A DNA stretch of 64,000 nt from Leptodactylus fallax (GCA_947044405.1 CAMRHE010000018.1:868001-932000); one strand, 5' to 3'. Shown: positions 1-11,430, counted from the first letter of the stretch. Made by a program: numbers and translations. The notes: generated by a model not told the origin, from the letters alone.

Positions 1-419
1 TTGCATTGTGGCTAAAAAGTTCGATTTTGGTTTCATCTGACCAGAGCACCTTCTTCCACATGTTTGGTGTGTCTCCCAGGTGGCTTGTGGCAAACTTTAA
101 ACGAGACTTTTTATGGATATCTTTGAGAAATGGCTTTCTTCTTGCCACTCTTGCATAAAGGCCAGATTTGTGCAGTGTACGACTGATTGTTGTCCTATGG
201 ACAGACTCTCCCACCTCAGCTGTAGATCTCTGCAGTTCATCCAGAGTGATCATGGGCCTCTTGGCTGCATCTCTGATCAGTCTTCTCCTTGTTTGAGATG
301 AAAGTTTAGAGGGACGGCCGGGTCTTGGTAGATTTACAGTGGTCTGATACTCCTTCCATTTCAATATGATCGCTTGCACAGTGCTCCTTGGGATGTTTAA
401 AGTTAGGTTGGTGTTGGTT
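1..419 (-). pseudogene. Tc1-like transposase fragment (HTH to first catalytic Asp)
   Basis: Read on the minus strand from 419 to 1, this is one open frame of about 139 codons without a stop that runs off the window edge. It carries the second helix-turn-helix and linker of a Tc1 transposase, with a GRPSKLS-type motif, then RTISRTL-like and ARRKPFL blocks. It ends with LWSDETKIELF, which holds the first Asp of the DDE triad. The first ~30 residues are missing because the frame starts exactly where the neighbouring LINE ends. No inverted repeat is visible, so this is the interior of an element whose other end lies outside the window. Confidence 0.85.
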
Positions 420-2250
420 GTACATCTTGATGGCAGTGGGGAGGAAAGACTTCCGATAGCGCTCCTTCTCACACTTAGGGTGAAGTAGTTGGTCACTGAC
501 AGTACTGTCCAGCGCTATCACAGTCTCATGCATGGGATGGGACTTATTCTCCCGCATGGAGCTCACCATGTACAGTATCTTTCTGTCACCCACCACCTGC
601 ACTGGGTCCAGTGGGCTCCCCAGGACAGAGCTGGCCCTTCTAATCAGCTTGTCAAGTTTATTTCTATCTCTGGTTGATATACTGCTCCACCAGCAGGCCA
701 CTCTGAAGAAGATGGCAGGTGCCACTACCAAGTTGAAAAAAGTCCTAAGAAGTACCCCCTGGACTCCAAAGGCTCTAGCCTCCTAAGCAGGTAGAACCTG
801 CTGTGGCCCTTCCTGTACAGGACCTCCTTGTGATCTGCCCAGTCCAGCTTATTATTAAGGAGCACACCCAGGTACTTATAGGTGTTGACAATCTCAATGC
901 CCGTCCCCTGGATGTCCACTGGTTTAGGAGAGCATCCGCATTTACGTAAGTCCACCACCATCTCCTTGGTCTTCCCAGCGTTAATCTTTAGGTGGTTCAG
1001 CTGGCACCAGTCCACAAAATCCCGGTACAGCTCTCTGTACTCCCTGTCATCATCGTCTGGGATGAGACCTACTATTGCTGAGTCGTCAGAATACTTCTGT
1101 AGGTAGCAGCTGGATGAGTTGCACCTAAAATCTGCAGTGTACAGTGTGAAGAGGAAAGGGGCAAGAGCTGTACCCTGAGGTGCCCCTGTATTACAGATCA
1201 TGGTATCTGACACACAGTCCCAAGCTCTCACATTCTGAGGTTGGTTTGTGAGGTAGTCTAGGATCCAGTTGGAGATGTGGTAGTCCGCTCCAGCAAGGGC
1301 CAGCTTGTCTCTCAATAGCCCTGGCTGTATGGTCTTTAAAGCACTGGAGAAATCAAAGATCTTCATCAAGTGGGATGTCAATGCTACAGGCCTGTAGTCG
1401 TTGAGGTCCATAGGGTGAGGTTTCTTTGGAGCCGGTACACACAGGAAGATTTCCATAATTCAGGGACAATTTCCAGATCAGGCTCATATTAAACACATAT
1501 GTAATGATACTACACAGCTGATCCCCACAAGCCTTAATTAGCCTTGCACTGATGTTATCCGGCCCTCCTGCTTTCCTCACCTTGATCTTTTTCAGCTCTT
1601 TTCTCACCTGGGCACATGTGAAGGTCAGACTGTGGTCAGATAAAGACAGATTTCTGGATTTACTGGTGTGGTGGGAAGTAGCCGCAGGGGGTGAATTGTG
1701 GTAGGGGGAACTAAAGGACATGCTGGGGTGGGAGGAGCTGGTGTGTGATCAAATCTATTCAAGAATAGATTTAGTTAGTTAAGCCAATTAACATCTGCCT
1801 CTATGTGGGAGACAGACTGTCTATGGCCCGAAATTGACTTAAGCCCATCCCAGACAGCCCTTATGTCTTTTCTTTCCATTTGCTTTTCCATTTTTTTCTT
1901 ATAATTGGCTTTTTCCTGCCTGATTTGACGCCTAAGCTCTTTCTGTATCTGTCTCATCCCCTCCTTATCTCTTGTCTTGAATGACATCTTTTTCTCCTTA
2001 AGTAATGCTTTTATATCAGAATTAATCCATGGTTTGTTGTTAGAGAAGCACCTCACCACTTTTGTGGGTACTGTGTTGTCCACACAAAAATTTATGTAGT
2101 CCGTTATGCAGTGTGTGAGTCCTTCTATATCTTCCCCATAAGAATCCTGCAGCACTTCCCATGCGGTTGTGTCAAAACAGTCCCTCAGAGCCTCATCACT
2201 CTTCTTGGACCATATTCTCACTGTGCAGGTGACATCTGGTTCTCTACGTA
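420..2250 (-). mobile_element. CR1/L2/Rex1-group LINE, truncated copy 1
   Basis: Non-LTR retrotransposon on the minus strand. It covers the endonuclease-RT linker, the reverse transcriptase and the C-terminal domain. The 3' end stops at the ...YNQH motif and abuts the Tc1 fragment at position 420 with no poly(A) or 3' UTR. The same family recurs at 63088-64000 on the plus strand. The 5' end near 2250 is not sharply defined. Confidence 0.85.
422..2221 (-). pseudogene. LINE reverse transcriptase, frameshifted with internal deletion
   Basis: Three minus-strand pieces in shifting frames make up the protein. 2221-1775 is the linker, with ...NNKPWINSDIKALLKEKK. 1721-1353 holds RT fingers, with KIKVRKAGGPDNIS. 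1456-725, continued to 420 in another frame, holds the palm and C-terminal domain, with GAPQGTALAPFLF, KYSDDSAIVG at the catalytic site and NTYKYLGVLL. Near 1360 the text jumps from DYRPVALTSHLMK to FDFSSALKTIQP. Related RTs have about 60 more residues here, so an internal deletion is likely. YSDD is the usual form of the YxDD box in both copies in this window. The copy is non-functional. Confidence 0.85.
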
Positions 2251-2815
2251 CAAGTGGCTTTTATACAGGTCGGAGATATATAACCTCCCCTTGAGAAATT
2301 TTACATCAGGAGAAAAGCAAATAGCTCAGTCATATGGTATATGCAGGAGCAGCACATCACAAAAATTATGAATAAATTCAGGTAATGGTAGTGCATTAGA
2401 TGAGATAGTGGCAATAGTCAGGGGCATACAAGATTAAAGACATTTAGAATTTCATTTAACCAGTTCACTCTTTTTCCAGTGAATTACTGGATTGTGCACC
2501 TATAGCAAATTTTCAAGAATAATGGAGGTTGATTCAGAATTCATTGAGCCTACTTCTGTTACCAGCAGGAGAGAAAACTTAACTGTATGTTGAGACAGGG
2601 GTGTATTGTTCACTGCGGTCACACTGACTGGACTCGAGAGTTCAAAAAAATTAGCTGCAGATCCACAATAAACAAAAGCTTCAGCAGAAACTATATTATT
2701 GTTAAAAAAATATTAACAGTCAAGAGATTTTCTTTAAGAAAAAGTGAAAAACCTGACTGCCTATGCGGTTTTCCCCAGAACCATTAAGTTTTCCAGAATC
2801 AGAAACTTTGGACAG
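2251..2815. other. Intergenic sequence, nothing recognised
   Basis: AT-rich sequence without a recognised gene or terminal repeat. A short minus-strand open stretch near 2225-2315 resembles coding sequence but matches no family I can name. Confidence 0.5.
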
Positions 2816-3457
2816 TTAGAGGGGTTTTCCAGGCAAAAAAATGTTTTTTTAAAAAAAGGTGATTTCTGGGTGTCTTTGGGAGCTCCTGGTATCTTCTGCA
2901 TTTGTTTACATGGTTCAGCTTCCTGCTATGTAACTTCCACGCTAGCTACCTCTCACCTCACTCCCCTCCTTCCTCTCTCCCTCCCTCCCATAACCCCCTC
3001 CCTGTCTCTAGCTATCCCGCTCACAACCACTAGCCCTTCCCTATCTACTCAGCTCAACCCCCGACCCCATTATATACTTACCTATCTTCCTCCTGCCGGA
3101 CGCCCATCCTTCTTTTCTGACTGCCGGTGTGCATTCTTGTCCTAGCGCTGCTCTGTAGCAATGATACACCGCGTTTGTGCATGCGTGGGAGCTGCACAGG
3201 TGGATTATCGGCAGCAGAGCACAGAGCAGCGCTGGGATAAGTGCCTGCAGTCAGAAAATAGGGAGGAGCCGTCCTGCAGGGAGAAGCCTGGAAGGTAAGT
3301 ATGATGGAGTGGATGGGAGTAGTAGTGACGTTCCGTTTCCGGAAACGGATATGGGTAAATATACATTTTTGATTAATTATGTTATTTAGATAGTAAATGG
3401 GGGGAGGGTGTTTAGATTAGTGTAGGGATTTCTATTTATCCCGGACAACCCCTTTAA
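2816..3457. repeat. MITE with GGGGTT(G/T)TCC inverted termini
   Basis: The left end reads ttagaggggttttccaggca and the reverse complement of the right end reads ttaaaggggttgtccggga, an imperfect 19-20 bp terminal inverted repeat. The interior is GC-rich and folds back: gcgctgctc near 3145 faces gagcagcgctg near 3220. Related ends occur at 57446-57784. The class is unclear; no transposase is encoded. Confidence 0.65.
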
Positions 3458-3639
3458 GCATGTGACTTGTGTCTCCACTATATAACACAATCCCCACCAT
3501 CTCCAAAAAAGCTATCAATCTTAAGTTGACATGGCTGAGCCTAGCTGCAAGGTTTCCTAGGACATTTCTGGAGTGGTCTTGACACAAGATAGAGGAGATG
3601 ACAGGAGATTACTTTCCAATAAATAGCAGCCGAGTTGGA

Positions 3640-4205
3640 TGGCTAGGGTCATAGTTTCATAGTTTCTAGAGACATGGGTTGTGGATAATTGATCAGCAAA
3701 TCCTTTAAAGTCTCAGGCAAACCTTGATGGAACTGGCAAGGAAGGGCTGGATCATTCCATTTTGAGGCAATGGGCCATCTTCTAAATTGAAAACAGTAAT
3801 CCTTGACAGGATGGCAGCCTTGATGGAGGGAAAGATTGGTTTCAGTCACAATCACGATCAGGTTCATCATATAGGAGGCCTAGAGTTGCAAAAATGTTTT
3901 TAGAGAAGAAAGTTGAGGAGCATCAGGTTTTAGAGACGGCCCAAGCTTGAGGGTCTCTTTGCAAAAAGGAAATGAGGAGGTCTATTCATTGTTCATTTTT
4001 AGAAAAAATTAGTCTTAGATGAAAATATAATTTGCAACTGTTATGAAAATTAGCAAAGCATTCAAAATCTCCAGAAGATTGATTAGGAAGATTTACCTTG
4101 GGTTCAACTGGTACAGAAGCCATGACTGCACTCTGGACTTGTACTGTCTATGATGTTGACCCCTTTTAGCAATTTCTTCATCCAGCTCAAGCCTTGCATT
4201 TAATC
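3640..4205 (-). pseudogene. Ty3/gypsy-type Gag remnant
   Basis: The minus strand encodes a decayed Gag of the vertebrate Ty3/gypsy kind. An N-terminal stretch (ATGGAACAAATGAC... near 4230-4140) leads to PKVNLPN around 4100. It then gives FANFHNSCKLYF, and finally a 73-codon open piece (3870-3649) with DYCFQFRRWPI, KWNDPALPCQFHQGL and LKDLLINYPQP. This order matches the capsid region of Sushi-type gag proteins. There are in-frame stops near 4010 and 3880, and no pol or LTR nearby, so it is an isolated fossil. Confidence 0.7.
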
Positions 4206-4846
4206 TACAAGGTTTGTCATTTGTTCCATGTTGGAAAAGATCTTTCTTATTAGGTCTGTGATTATGTTATGGAATTCCTGTATATGCAAAAATAGAGCCA
4301 AAAGCTGTATTGCTATTCAATCAGTTAACTCTAGGAACAAGGCCTAGAGTTGGTGAGCAAGGCCTCTACTCATTGATCAGAGGAAGTAAATGAGAAGTAA
4401 TTGCAGTGAGAAGGGAGGGCCAACTGGAGGATATTCTGGACCTCCAATGGGCTAGTTAAATGCTGCAATCAGATGTATGCCAAAAAGAGACACTTGCTCA
4501 TAGAAATATATGGATACTGTACACTGTATTGGGAGTGAATAGAGCCTTAATAATGGAACTAATAGATTCTAAAATTTTAAATACTTATTTTGTGATTTAG
4601 CCTCACAAACGTTAAAGCCATGCACAAAGCTGTGTAGAGGCACACAGAGTCTCTATGTTTCCCCATGTGCTACCACATGAAGCTCTATGTGAACACTATA
4701 AAAGAAGGCTATTCCCTCTTCTGGTGGAGCTTGAAAGAAAAAAAAACTATTTGCCTGTTTATGAAATTGGAGGTAGAAAAAAGTTACATTAGGGCCCTTA
4801 GAAGCTTCTTTAGGTATCTATAGATACTTATTTATCCTATATATTA
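4206..4846. other. Intergenic, nothing recognised
   Basis: The first bases may still belong to the Gag remnant's 5' end. The rest, up to the Tc1-A target TA at 4845-4846, shows no motif, repeat or long frame that I can support. Confidence 0.5.
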
Positions 4847-6494
4847 CAGTCATATGAAAAAGTTTGGGCACCCCTATTAATCTTAATCATTTTTAGTTCT
4901 AAATATTTGGGTGTTTGCAACAGCCATTTCAATTTGATATATCTAATAACTGATGGACACAGTAATATTTCAGGATTGAAATGAGGTTTATTGTAGTAAC
5001 AGAAAATGTGCAATATGCATTAAACCAAAATTTGACTGGTGCAAAAGTATGGGCACCTCAAGAGAAAAGTGACATTAATATTTAGTAGATCCTCCTTTTG
5101 CAAAAATAACAGCCTCTAGTTGCTTCCTGTAGCTTTTAATCAGTTCCTGGATCCTGGATGAAGGTATTTTTGACCATTCCTCTTTACAAAACAATTCCAG
5201 TTCAGTTAAGTTTGATGGTCGCCGAGCATGGACAGCCCGCTTCAAATTATCCCACAGATGTTCAATGATATTCAGGTCTGGGGACTGGGATGGCCATTCC
5301 AGAACATTGTAATTGTTCCTCTGCATGAATGCCTGAGTAGATTTGGAGCTGTGTTTTGGATCATTGTCTTGCTGAAATATCCATCCCCGGCGTAACTCAA
5401 ATTCGTCACTGATTCTTGTACATTATTCTCAAGAATCTGCTGATACGGAGTTGAATCCATGCGACCCTCAACTTTAACAAGATTCCCGGTGCCGGCATTG
5501 GCCACACAGCCCCCAAAGCATGATGGAACCTCCACCAAATTTACAGTGGGTAGCAAGTGTTTTTCTTGGAATGCTGTGTTTTTTGACGCCATGCATAACG
5601 CCTTTTGTATGACCAAACAACTCAATCTTTGTCTCATCAGTCCACAGGACCTTCTTCCAAAATGAAGCTGGCTTGTCCAAATGTGCTTTTGCATACCTCA
5701 GGCGACTGACTCTGTTTGTGGCGTGCTTTCAGAAACGGCTTCTTTCGCATCACTCTCCCATACAGCTTCTCCTTGTGCAAAGTGTGCTGTGTTGTTGACC
5801 GATGCACAGTGACACCATCTGCAGCAAGATGATGCTGCAGCCTTTGGAGGTGGTCTGTGGATTGTCCTTGACTGTTCTCACCATTCTTCTTCTCTGCCTT
5901 TCTGATATTTTTCTTGGCCTGCCACTTCTGGGCTTAACAAGAACTGTCCCTGTGGTCTTCCATTTCCTTACTATGTTCCTCATAGTGGAAACTGACAGGT
6001 TAAATCTCTGAGACAACTTTTTGTAACCTTCCCCTGAACAAGTATGTTGAACAATCTTTGTTTTCAGATCATTTGAGAGTTGTTTTGAGGAGCCCATGAT
6101 GCCACTCTTCAGAGGATATTCAAATAGGAGAACAACTTGCAATTGGCCACCTTAAATACCTTTTCTCATGATTGGATACACCTGGCTATGAAGTTCAAAG
6201 CTCAGTGAGGTTACAAAACCAATTTTGTGCTTCAGTAAGTCAGTAAAAACTAGTTAGGAGTATTGAAATCAATAAAATGATAAGGGTACCCAAATTTTTG
6301 CAGCGGTCAAATTTTGGTTTAATGCATATTGCACATTTTCTGTTAGTACAATAAACCTCATTCAATCCTGAAATATTATTGTGTCCATCAGTTATTAGAT
6401 ATATCAAATTGAAATGGCTGTTGCAAACACCCAAATATTTAGAACTAAAAATGATTAAGATTAATAGGGGTGCCCAAACTTTTTCATATGACTG
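4847..6494 (-). mobile_element. Tc1-A: full-length Tc1-like transposon with ~215-bp TIRs
   Basis: Flanked by the TA target duplication (4845-4846 and 6495-6496). Both ends start cagtcatatgaaaaagtttg and remain nearly identical for about 200 bp. An inner repeat of the gggcacc motif lies near 5050 and 6290, giving the IR/DR arrangement of Tc1 elements. The total length of 1,648 bp is normal for the superfamily. The transposase lies on the minus strand and is broken. Confidence 0.92.
5075..6097 (-). pseudogene. Tc1-A transposase, frameshifted
   Basis: The probable start is the ATG at 6097 (MGSSKQLSNDLK), not the upstream ATG at 6142. The first ~95 residues are open and contain the paired HTH domain and the GRPRK hook. 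The frame is then lost at least twice. [11 protein letters not shown] (first catalytic Asp) appears near 5625 in one frame. The C-terminal 83 residues, with SQSPDLNIIEHLWDNLK (catalytic Glu), sit in another at 5326-5075. The DNDPKH block is only recoverable across a frame change. Dead copy. Confidence 0.88.
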
Positions 6495-6496
6495 TA

Positions 6497-8045
6497 TGTA
6501 TGCATGCTCCTTAACTTTCAGCATCAAATGTCCAGCCACATTGAACTATAACTAAAGATTACATATTATTTTTTTGAAGGTTATTATTAGAAAATCAGAA
6601 GAAGACTCTATTAAACAACCAGTTCTAGGTTTCACCTGGCTATTATTTCTGCTGTTTGATTTATTGAAATTTCAGATCTTATTTCAACAAGAAAAGCATT
6701 GAACAAGATTGGACACACTCAGAAATCCATGTACATCCATTTACAAGTTATATGTGCAATCCTAAGCAATTTCCCCTGCAGACCTACCGAGAATCTCCTC
6801 TACACATTTTATTGTTTGCACGTGGGATGCTCAATTCTATTATATTTCTTTGTTCAATTGAGTAAAAAGTATTGTAGTAGCATTTCAACAAAGACATTTT
6901 TGTTAGCTATTGAGTTTTCAGTCAGCAATATAAAAGGCAAAGAAATAATGAATTTATTGTTATTTTTGTGAGATCTCTTAGTAGTGCTGACAATCAAAGA
7001 CGTAATTCTTAAAGGAGATGAAGCTAAAAATGTAAAAAAAAAAAACCCTATATTTCAAGTTAATTGTACAAGTGCTGAGGTTTTAGGCTAGAGGTCAGAT
7101 TTATGTGCCCACTGAAAAAATACAACGTATCCGCACATCAGATGTTTCACTGATTTGGTTGGGAGCTTCTCAATTTCTTTCCTTGCTAGGTCAAAGCTCT
7201 AGACAGCAGGACAAGTTTTATCGTCTTACCTTTGAAGTGATGGCTTCCGGTTCTCACGGGACTTCTGTGCAGAACTAGAAACAGAACAATTTGAAGCAGG
7301 AGTTTTACATTTATAACATCCACTTTTATTGTGGCAGCATAGCTTAATGCTTAGGGTGAGTTCCTATTTTAATCTCCTTACTGTACGATTTCCAACATAA
7401 AATCTGGATTTCTCTTTAACCAGTGTTCTTTTGCCATTTTCTCATGATAATTTAATAAGAAATGTGAAGAGAAATGTAAAAGAATACACATACAACTGCA
7501 ATGAATGTAGGAATTTAGATTGTGATGTAACATTTGCTAAATTATAGGATCTTTTATTCTGTCTACAAACACTGCTTCTTGTTACTTATGAGAAAATGTA
7601 CTCCATCATCCCCTTTCTTAGGGCAAATTAAACAAAAAAATAACACTTAGAAAATAATTTATCAGATAGTCCACTTAACTGAACATTTATAAGTGTAGTT
7701 TCACACATGGTGTTTAATGTAAAACCACCACTATCTATCTGTATGTTAGAAAGTGAGTGTACAGTAATGCACTACTCATGCCTATACCCTTGCTCAAGGG
7801 CCCTTCTGGCTCTGAGTCCCAAAGGGGGTTCACCTGTACCCCTGAGCGCTAGTCTGAACCTGATTGTATACTTAGCTTCACAGTAAAAATTTACTAACAA
7901 TAATAAGAGAAGGTACTGTAGATGACTGTTAATTTTCAGTATTTTCCTGAAAGCCTTATTTTCTGTAGCTAGTGCAAGTAAACAACACAAAAGGTGGGCC
8001 CCTGCTAAAATAATCAAAGAGCTGCTGGGGTACTTCATATGTATA
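6497..8045. other. Intergenic, AT-rich, no gene recognised
   Basis: About 1.5 kb between two Tc1 insertions. It contains homopolymer A runs (for example near 7036) and short random frames only. Nothing resembling an exon, RNA gene or recognised repeat is visible. Confidence 0.5.
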
Positions 8046-8047
8046 TA

Positions 8048-9682
8048 CAGTGGGTAAGGAAAGTATTCAGACCCCTTTAAATTTTTCAAAGTTTGTTTCA
8101 TTGCAACCATTTGCTAAAAGCAAAAAAGTTCATTTTATTTCTCATTAATGTACACTCAGCACCCCATCTTGACAGAAAAAAAACAGAAATGTAGATATTT
8201 TTGCAAATTTATTAAAAAAGAAAAACTGAAATATCAAATGGTCATAAGTATTCAGACCCTTTGCTCAGTATTGAGTAGAAGCATCCTTTTGAGCTAGTAC
8301 AGCCATGAGTCTTCTTGGGAATGAGGCAACAAGTTTTTCACATCTGGATTTTGGGATCCTCTGCCATTCTTCCTTGCCGATCCTCTCCAGATCCGTCAGC
8401 TTGGATGGTGAATGTTGGTGGACAGTCATTTTCAGGTCTCTCCAGAGATGCTCAATTGGGTTGAGGTCAGGGCTCTGGCTGGACCAGTCAAGAATGGTCA
8501 CAGACTTGTTCCGAAGCCACTCCTTTGTTATTTTAGCTGTGTGCTTAGGGTCATTGTCTTGTTGGAAGGTGAACCTTCGGCCCAGTCTGAGGTCCAGAGC
8601 ACTCTGGAAGAGGTTTTCTTCCAAGATCTCTCTGTACTTGGCCACATTCATCTTTTCTTCAATTGCAAGCAGTCGTCCTGTCCCTGCAGCTGAAAAACAC
8701 CACCATAGCATGATGCTGCCACCACCATGTTTCACTGTTGGGATTGTATTGGGCAGGTGATGAGCAGTGCCTGGTTTTCTCTAGACATACTGCTTAGAAT
8801 TAACGCCAAAAAGTTCAATCTTCGTCTCATCAGACCAGAGAATCTTATTTCTCATAGTCTGGGAGTCCTTCATGTGTTTTTTGCCAAACTCTATGCGGGC
8901 TTTCATGTGTCTTGCACTGAGGAGAGGCTTCCTTCAGGCCACTCTCCATAAAGCCCCTACTGGTGGAGGGCTGCAGTGATAGTTGACTTTGTGGAACTGT
9001 CTCCCATCTCCCTACTGCATCTCTGGAACCCAGCCACAGTGATCTTTGGGTTCTTCTTTACCTATATCACCAAGGCTCTTCTCCCACAATTGCTCAGTTT
9101 GGCTGAACGGCCAGGTCTAGGAAGAGTTCTGGTCATCCCAAACTTCTTCCATTTAAGGATTATTGAGACCACTGTGCTCTTAGGAACCTTGAGTGCTGCA
9201 AAAATTATTTTGTAACCTTGGCCAGATCTGTGCCTTGCCACAATTCTGTCTCTGAGCTCCTTGGGCAGCTCCTTTGACCTCATGATTCTCATTTACTCTA
9301 ACATGCACTGTGAGCTGTGAGGTCTTATATAGACAGGTGTGTGCCTTTCCTAATCAAGTCCAATCAGTTTTATTAAACACAGCTGGACTCCAATGAAGGA
9401 GTAGAACCATCTCAAGGAGGATCAGAAGGAAATGGACAGCATGTGAGTTAAATGAGTGTGACAGCAAAAGGTCTGAATACTTATGACCATGTGATATTTC
9501 AGTTTTTCTTTTTTAATAAATTTGCAAAAATATCTACATTTTTGTTTTTTTTTTCTGTCAAGATGGGGTGCTGAGTGTACATTAATGAGAAATAAAATGA
9601 ACTTTTTTGTTTTTAGCAAATGGCTGCAATGAAACAAAGAGTGAAAAATTTAAAGGGGTCTGAATACTTTCCATACCCACTG
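8048..9682 (-). mobile_element. Tc1-B: full-length Tc1-like transposon
   Basis: TA duplications at 8046-8047 and 9683-9684. The ends read cagtgggtaaggaaagtatt and the matching inverted copy, and the similarity continues for about 200 bp. The length is 1,635 bp. The terminal sequence is unrelated to Tc1-A, so this is a different family. The transposase is on the minus strand. Confidence 0.92.
8265..9292 (-). pseudogene. Tc1-B transposase, frameshifted
   Basis: The start ATG at 9292 gives MRIMRSKELPKELRDRIV, a typical Tc1 N-terminus, followed by HTH and the GRSAKLS hook. After ~77 residues the frame breaks. The first catalytic Asp block is found out of frame near 8820. From 8735 to 8265 a 156-residue open piece holds [21 protein letters not shown] (second Asp), [13 protein letters not shown] (Glu) and the C-terminus. 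Counting from the first D of DND gives DD34E spacing. Inactive. Confidence 0.88.
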
Positions 9683-9684
9683 TA

Positions 9685-9846
9685 TCTATGAAATAGTCAA
9701 CTTGTATAGTATAACCATGGGTACAATCACAATATAATATTTATGTGATTTTTATTTAAGCAGGCACAAAATACGAAAGGCAGACTAAAGCAATTAAAAC
9801 ATATACAATAAATTATGGGTTATCTAAGATAATAGCACACACCCTT
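9685..9846. other. Short spacer between Tc1-B and nested MITEs
   Basis: AT-rich, no feature recognised. Confidence 0.4.
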
Positions 9847-10212
9847 AAAGGGAGTCTGTCACCAGAATTCAGCATATGAACCCAGCTCTGCAGATAGATG
9901 GATTTGGGTCACCTGAATTAAACAGAATTTGCCCCTTGTGAATCGGTGCTTCTGTTGCCAAGATATCGTAGTTTTTGTCAATATGCAAATGAGCTGTTTG
10001 GATCAAAGAGGGTGTTGCCGCTTATCTCTTTGGAGCACTGGCAATGCTTTCATCGCTCCAAAGAGCTCATTGGTATATTGACAAAAAAGGTGATACCGTG
10101 TTTCTCCAAAAATAAGATCTACCAAGAAAATAAGCCCTAGCTACATTTTCCAGGTTTTTTGGAGTAGGTTTGAAATATAAGCCCTACTCCAAAAATAAGC
10201 CCTAGCTAATTT

Positions 10213-11225
10213 AATCCCTTCCCGACATCTGCCATGCGATTACAGCGGATGCCGGGTCCTTAAAGATGGCGGCCGCTCTGCTGCAGAGCGGCTACCATAG
10301 CTACCGTACCGGGTCTCTGCGGAGACCTGGAGTTAATGCCCGCGATTAGGGTCTACCCTGATCGTGGGCATTGTTGAGCGTGACCTCCCCCCCTTCCCAC
10401 CAAAGTAGCACAACCGCTGGAGATAATGCCCGCGATCAGAATAGACTCTGACCGCGGGCATTGCGTGACCTCCGCGCTTCCCCCCGCAGTCCCTAGGGCC
10501 GGTCCCCACCCCTATAGCTACTATACCGGGTCCCCTTGTACAGTGGAGAGCCGCAGTTAATGCCCACGATCAGAGTCCACTGATCGCGGGCATTGTTGGG
10601 TGTGCCAGTCCGTGACCCACCCCTCCAAATCGACCCCCCCAAAGCAGAGTAACTATCCCCGGGACCGGTAAGGACCGGCCCCGTACCTTTCACGTTGCAG
10701 GTCGGCTCCCGCGCGGTGAGATCTCCGGAGCTGACCTGTTCCTTTGACAGCCGGGAGCCTTACGAAGGCTACCAGGCCTGTCATAGGAATATTACTATTG
10801 AGGCTATGACTAGCCTCATTAGTAAAGTAGATAATCTCCCATAGACTGCAATAGGTTGTATTGCAGTCTATGGGATGATTGCAGGTCCAAGCCCCCCTAG
10901 GAGGGGTTAATAGTAAAAAAAAAAAAAAAAAACAGATAAAAAATATAAACAACACAAAATAATAAAGGTTCAAGCCCCCTCTCACTTTCACTAGAATACA
11001 TATAAAAATAAAATATTACTATGAAACACATACACATTAGGTATCCCTGTGTCCGAAAACACCTGGTCTACAAACTTATAAAAATATTTTACCTCTATAG
11101 TGAATGCCGTAGCAAAAAAAAAAAAAAAAAGATCAAAAGTGCCGAACTGCTGTTTTTTCGCTTTTTCACCTCTGATAAAAGTTGAAATAAAAAGCGATCA
11201 AATGTGTGATTGTTGTTCATGGAAA
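10213..11225. repeat. Modular TTAACCCC-family repeat, copy 1
   Basis: Starts at aatcccttcccgacatctgcc with a terminal imperfect hairpin (10224-10256). It then carries in order: three GCCCGCGATCA hairpins, a gggagcc...ggctacc...cctgtcat stem (10748-10780), a cccatagactgcaat foldback (10838-10875) followed by gcaggtccaagccccc, an A-rich tract, and a block reading acacattaggtatccctgtg ... tggtctacaaac. The same modules recur at 33834-34670, 40236-41063 and 43009-44035. No ORF. Confidence 0.75.
10329..10600. repeat. Three successive GCCCGCGATCA stem-loops
   Basis: Units near 10333-10370, 10416-10463 and 10556-10592 each read (t/a)aatgccc(g/a)cgat..ag, a short loop, then (c)tgat/ac cgcgggcatt. 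Each folds into a GC-rich stem of about 12-14 bp. Spacing is ~85-140 bp. The same arm, gcccgcgatcag, appears at 40981 in copy 3. Confidence 0.7.
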
Positions 11226-11430
11226 AAATTAAGTCCTACCCCAAAAATAAGCCCTAGCCCTTTTTTCGGAGAAAAAAATAATATAAGACCTTGTCTTATT
11301 TTCGGAGAAACACGGTATCTGGGCAACAGAGCCACCAATTCACAAACACTGTTTGATTCAGGTGACATTTAACCCATCTATCTGCAGAGCTGGGTTGATA
11401 TGCTGGATTCTGCTGACAGACTCTATTTAA

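Larger units (their letters stand above)
10096..11315. repeat. Middle element with ccgtgtttctcc termini, TA target
   Basis: The ends are ccgtgtttctccaaaaataag and its inverted copy cttattttcggagaaacacgg, flanked by TA on both sides. Subterminal repeats of aataagccctagct occur inside each end. It has no coding capacity and is itself interrupted by the module family at about 10213-11225. A Tc1/mariner-type MITE is the simplest reading. Confidence 0.75.
9847..11430. repeat. Outer MITE of a triple nest (TIR ccttaaagggagtctgtcac)
   Basis: The left arm (about 9845-10093) and right arm (11318-11430) are inverted copies. Left: gggagtctgtcaccagaattcagcat ... cccagctctgcagatagatgg. Right: ccatctatctgcagagctggg ... 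gctgacagactc. Without the insertion the element is ~360 bp and mostly foldback, including an inner palindrome around ctctttggagc/gctccaaagag (10029-10070). It is split at a TA by the element at 10096-11315. Confidence 0.8.
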
